Both the position numbers and the translations under genes were made by a program. A DNA stretch of 7,197 nucleotides, from the NCBI GenBank assembly GCA_003154055.1, contig PMCH01000372.1, positions 18,290 through 25,486 on the forward strand, written 5' to 3'. Numbering within the stretch: position 1 is the first letter of the stretch; the number at the start of each line of letters is the position of its first letter. A model generated the notes under the pieces. It searched no databases. It was given only the letters and a program-made list of their open reading frames with translations, and was not told where the DNA came from. Source of the DNA: Acidobacteriaceae bacterium. Lineage in GTDB: Bacteria > Acidobacteriota > Terriglobia > Terriglobales > Acidobacteriaceae. Of the stretch, positions 4,906 to 7,197 are shown piece after piece.

Positions 4906-6639
4906 TCAGTTCCCGGTTTTTCGGGCGAAGAACGGCCCGATGGCCAGGACATCCATTTTCGTTCGCTGAAAGCAATCGATTGCCTCTTTGGGCGTGCAGA
5001 CAATCGGCTCATTTTCATTGAAGCTGGTGTTGAGAATTACCGGGATCCCCGTCTTCTTCCCGAACGCTTGAATCAGGTCGTAATAGAGCGGGTTTTCCTC
5101 GCGCGTCACCGTCTGCAGCCGTCCGGTATCGTCGGCGTGATTCACCGCGCACAGATCCTTGCGCTTGTCGGCGCGAATCTTGTACACGTGCATCATGTAG
5201 GGAGACGGATGGTCATACTCGAAGTATTCGTGTTGCGCCTCCGCCAGAATCGCGGGCGCAAAGGGCCGGAACCACTCCCGATGCTTGATGCGTGCGTTGA
5301 GCACGTCTTTCATGTTGGGCAGGCCGGGATGGGTCACGATGGAGCGGTTCCCCAGCGCACGCGGTCCCCATTCCATGCGTCCCTGAAACCAACCTACGAC
5401 GTTGCCTCGGACCATTTCATCGGAGACTGCATCGAGCAGCGGCAAACGCTCAAGCCGCTGATACTTCACTCCGGCGCCTTTCAAAGCGGATTCAATCTGT
5501 GCCTCAGAGAACTCCGGCCCGAGGTAGGCGTGGTTCATCTGCTCGCGACGCGGCTGCTTGAGGACGGAATGGTAGGTGTGCAGGGCGGCGCCAATCGCCA
5601 GGCCTTCATCACCGGCCGCCGGCTGAATCCACGTGCGTCGGAAAGGGGTTTGCGCAAACAGTTTCCCATTCGCCACGCTGTTGAGCGCGCAACCGCCCGC
5701 CATGGCAAGATTCTCGTCGGGGACGTGTCTATGCAGTTCATTGAGGAGATGGAAAAACACTTCCTCGAAGCAATGCTGCATGGCATAGGCAAGATCCATA
5801 TCGCGCTGCGTGATCTCGGCGTGAGGCTCACGCGGCGCGCCAAAGAGCTTTTCCATCTTGTCGGAGAAATGCCTTGCCAGGCGCACCGTGCCGTCGGGCA
5901 GCACCTGCATTCCCTGATTGCTCCCCAGCGGCTTGAAGTAGCTCAGATTGAGCTGAAAGTTGCCGTTCTTGAGTGCCAGTATCTTGCGAATCTGCTCGAC
6001 GTACGTGTCCTTTCCGTACGGCGCCAGTCCCATGACCTTGCCTTCATCGCCGTACTTCTTGTAGCCGATAAACTCGCAGATCATGGTGTAGAAGCTGCCG
6101 AGGGAATGCGGCAGGTAGACGCGATCAAGCACCTGGATGTCATTCCCCTCGCAACGCGCCATCATGGTGGAGACGAAGTCGCCCGACCCGTCGTAACTGA
6201 AACCCGCGGCTTTCTCCCATGGCGAGCAGTAGTAGGAGCTCGCGATGTGGGCAATATGGTGTTCGAGATGGTGTTCCTGGAACTTCAGAATCTGCGCGTC
6301 GACGTCGAGCGCCTCGGCAAGCAACGAGCGCACATCGCGCATCGCCTCTTTGCGTTGACGCAGTTTGATGAAGTTCAGTATCTTCGCCGGATTCGTCAGC
6401 GCATACTGCACTTTCTTGGCGAGGTTGGCGTCGCTGTCCTGCCCAACCGCAACGTGGGCAACATCGGTGATCTTCGCTCCCACCGCGTCGAGGCATGCCT
6501 TCACCGCCAGGGAAGGAAATCCTCCGTAGTGTTTGTGGCGGTTGAGCCGCTCCTCGGCGATCGCGAAGAGAATTTTCCCATCCTCGACGATCGCCGCTGA
6601 CGCGTCGGCGTGGAACATATTCAGGCCCAAAATCAACAT
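4906..6639 (-). CDS. NodU/CmcH/TobZ-family O-carbamoyltransferase
   Basis: This full-length 577-residue enzyme is predicted to activate carbamoyl phosphate with ATP and pass the carbamoyl group to a hydroxyl, here probably on a sugar of the polymer. The N-terminal domain (about 1-350) opens LILGLNMFHADASAAIVEDG and carries EHHIAHIASSYY (126-137), FSYDGSGDF (147-155), KYGDEGKVMGLAPYG (195-209), MAGGCALNSVANGK (313-326) and PAAGDEGLAIGAAL (340-353). The C-terminal carbamoyltransferase domain carries GRMEWGPRALGNRSI (420-434), KHREWFRPFAPAIL (452-465) and NTSFNENEPIVCTPKEAID (537-555). H127, H131, D150 and D344 correspond to the metal ligands of TobZ as I remember them, with matching H-H-D spacing, so the enzyme looks intact. 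Small departures are GGCALNS, where relatives often have GGVALNC, and NENEP in place of the usual glycine-containing loop. ATG 6639 follows the oxidoreductase TAA with no gap. AAGGGA lies 11 bases upstream inside that gene, which indicates coupled translation. The acceptor is unknown. Confidence 0.95.
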   Translation of the reverse strand: MLILGLNMFHADASAAIVEDGKILFAIAEERLNRHKHYGGFPSLAVKACLDAVGAKITDVAHVAVGQDSDANLAKKVQYALTNPAKILNFIKLRQRKEAMRDVRSLLAEALDVDAQILKFQEHHLEHHIAHIASSYYCSPWEKAAGFSYDGSGDFVSTMMARCEGNDIQVLDRVYLPHSLGSFYTMICEFIGYKKYGDEGKVMGLAPYGKDTYVEQIRKILALKNGNFQLNLSYFKPLGSNQGMQVLPDGTVRLARHFSDKMEKLFGAPREPHAEITQRDMDLAYAMQHCFEEVFFHLLNELHRHVPDENLAMAGGCALNSVANGKLFAQTPFRRTWIQPAAGDEGLAIGAALHTYHSVLKQPRREQMNHAYLGPEFSEAQIESALKGAGVKYQRLERLPLLDAVSDEMVRGNVVGWFQGRMEWGPRALGNRSIVTHPGLPNMKDVLNARIKHREWFRPFAPAILAEAQHEYFEYDHPSPYMMHVYKIRADKRKDLCAVNHADDTGRLQTVTREENPLYYDLIQAFGKKTGIPVILNTSFNENEPIVCTPKEAIDCFQRTKMDVLAIGPFFARKTGN

Positions 6640-7197
6640 TTACTCGTGGTTCCCTTCTCTTGGTGAATGGGGAGTCTGCCGGAGGGCTGTGGCAACGAAC
6701 TCACGCACGTGAACAGGCTGGGGTCCGCCCGTCTGACAGGAATTCTGAAGCCGGATTGTGGCGAGGGTGGATCCTGCGATCTGCTCGAACGGCATCGGAT
6801 TGGCGATCTTGCCGCGTACCGCATCAACAAACGCCTGCATCTCCCCCTTGTGTCCCTTGTCCTGCCCCCAACGGGCTCGGGTGACTTGTTTCCGCCCGTG
6901 GCGCACAAACTCGAGATGCCGGAAGTCTTCGAGGACCGCGACCGACCCGCCGCCGAAGACTTCCACGCGTTCCTTGGACGCTGCCTTGTCTCCGTTCGCC
7001 AGATAGCTGATCGCCCCAACGGTTCCATTCGCGAATTTCAAAGTGGCGATCACGTTGTCCGCGCTGTACTGTCCGGGATTGCCCACCCTCGTCCCCTGCA
7101 CTTCAACAGGAGAGTCGCCGGCAAGGAAGCACAAGAAGTCCACAAAGTGACAAACCTCGCCCAGAATGCGTCCTCCGCCCTGTTCGGGATCGTTCAC
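6640..7197 (-). CDS. Gfo/Idh/MocA-family oxidoreductase, C-terminal part (5' end beyond the right edge)
   Basis: The last 185 codons of a longer gene are present. The first codon in the window is a GTG that reads as internal valine, since the frame is open at the edge and the protein starts mid-domain. GEVCHFVDFLCFLAG (13-27) is the G-x3-H-x2-D-x3-FL motif of the Gfo/Idh/MocA C-terminal domain, with H17 and D20 near the active site. SADNVIATLKFANGTVGAIS (45-64) and ERVEVFGGGSVAVLEDFRHL (76-95) are the beta-sheet strands that usually follow. The NAD(P)-binding Rossmann domain must lie outside. The NDPEQGGGRILGEVCHFVD pattern recalls long bi-domain proteins that fuse a zinc alcohol dehydrogenase to a Gfo/Idh domain in exopolysaccharide clusters, but a stand-alone sugar oxidoreductase is equally allowed. 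It is the most upstream visible gene of the operon, and its TAA abuts the carbamoyltransferase ATG. A role in oxidising or reducing a sugar precursor is inferred. Confidence 0.88.
   Translation of the reverse strand: MNDPEQGGGRILGEVCHFVDFLCFLAGDSPVEVQGTRVGNPGQYSADNVIATLKFANGTVGAISYLANGDKAASKERVEVFGGGSVAVLEDFRHLEFVRHGRKQVTRARWGQDKGHKGEMQAFVDAVRGKIANPMPFEQIAGSTLATIRLQNSCQTGGPQPVHVREFVATALRQTPHSPREGNHE
6651..6656 (-). promoter_or_regulatory. Ribosome binding site of the carbamoyltransferase, inside the oxidoreductase gene
   Basis: On the minus strand AAGGGA (6656-6651) is followed by 11 bases and ATG 6639. It sits within the last codons of the oxidoreductase, whose TAA directly touches the ATG. 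A nearer GAG lies at 6645-6643. The arrangement points to coupled translation of the two genes. Confidence 0.5.

Noticed and set aside
4162..6600. An 812-codon open frame on the plus strand, antisense to the carbamoyltransferase and propeller genes
   Set aside because: It is striking in length, but both minus-strand genes carry clear family motifs. The plus-strand translation has no recognisable domain, is rich in Arg, His and Val as expected of an antisense shadow, and starts and ends inside other genes. Third-position GC bias explains the lack of stops.

Overview
This 7.2 kb window is part of a cell-surface polysaccharide biosynthesis locus from a moderately GC-rich Gram-negative bacterium. 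An outer-membrane polysaccharide export protein with a signal peptide implies a two-membrane envelope. The gene style (mixed ATG/GTG/TTG starts, a Wza-like protein without a lipobox, a C5-epimerase with a NodU-type carbamoyltransferase and a Gfo/Idh oxidoreductase) resembles Acidobacteriota soil genomes. That assignment is an impression from protein style, not a demonstrated placement.

Layout. At the left edge, on the minus strand, is the N-terminal part of a WecA/MraY-type polyprenyl-phosphate sugar-1-phosphate transferase, which starts at a TTG and runs off the window. A 252-base divergent intergenic region follows. It holds a plausible sigma70-like promoter for the minus-strand gene and a perfect GCAAGC-CT-GCTTGC palindrome that could be an operator. 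The plus-strand gene is a Wza-like export protein (570-1550). It ends back to back with a minus-strand block of five genes that fills the rest of the window. In transcription order (right to left) these are a Gfo/Idh/MocA oxidoreductase (5' end outside the window), a NodU/CmcH-family carbamoyltransferase, an Asp-box/beta-propeller-like protein of unknown role, a D-glucuronyl C5-epimerase-like protein, and a WbuB/WcaI-like GT4 glycosyltransferase. The spacings are 0, 9, 47 and 2 bases, so this looks like one operon. The only sizeable gap, 47 bases, carries a perfect 8-bp hairpin and a possible internal promoter.

How the genes may work together (inference). The WecA-like enzyme would load the first sugar phosphate on undecaprenyl phosphate, and the GT4 enzyme would add a further sugar. 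The oxidoreductase would shape a sugar precursor, the C5-epimerase would convert a glucuronic-type residue to its C5 epimer (iduronic-type), and the carbamoyltransferase would place an O-carbamoyl group on a sugar. The Wza-like protein would export the finished polymer. The predicted product is an epimerised, carbamoylated, uronic-acid-containing exopolysaccharide. The propeller protein has no obvious place in this scheme and is the most open question. No RNA genes, mobile elements or CRISPR arrays were seen.
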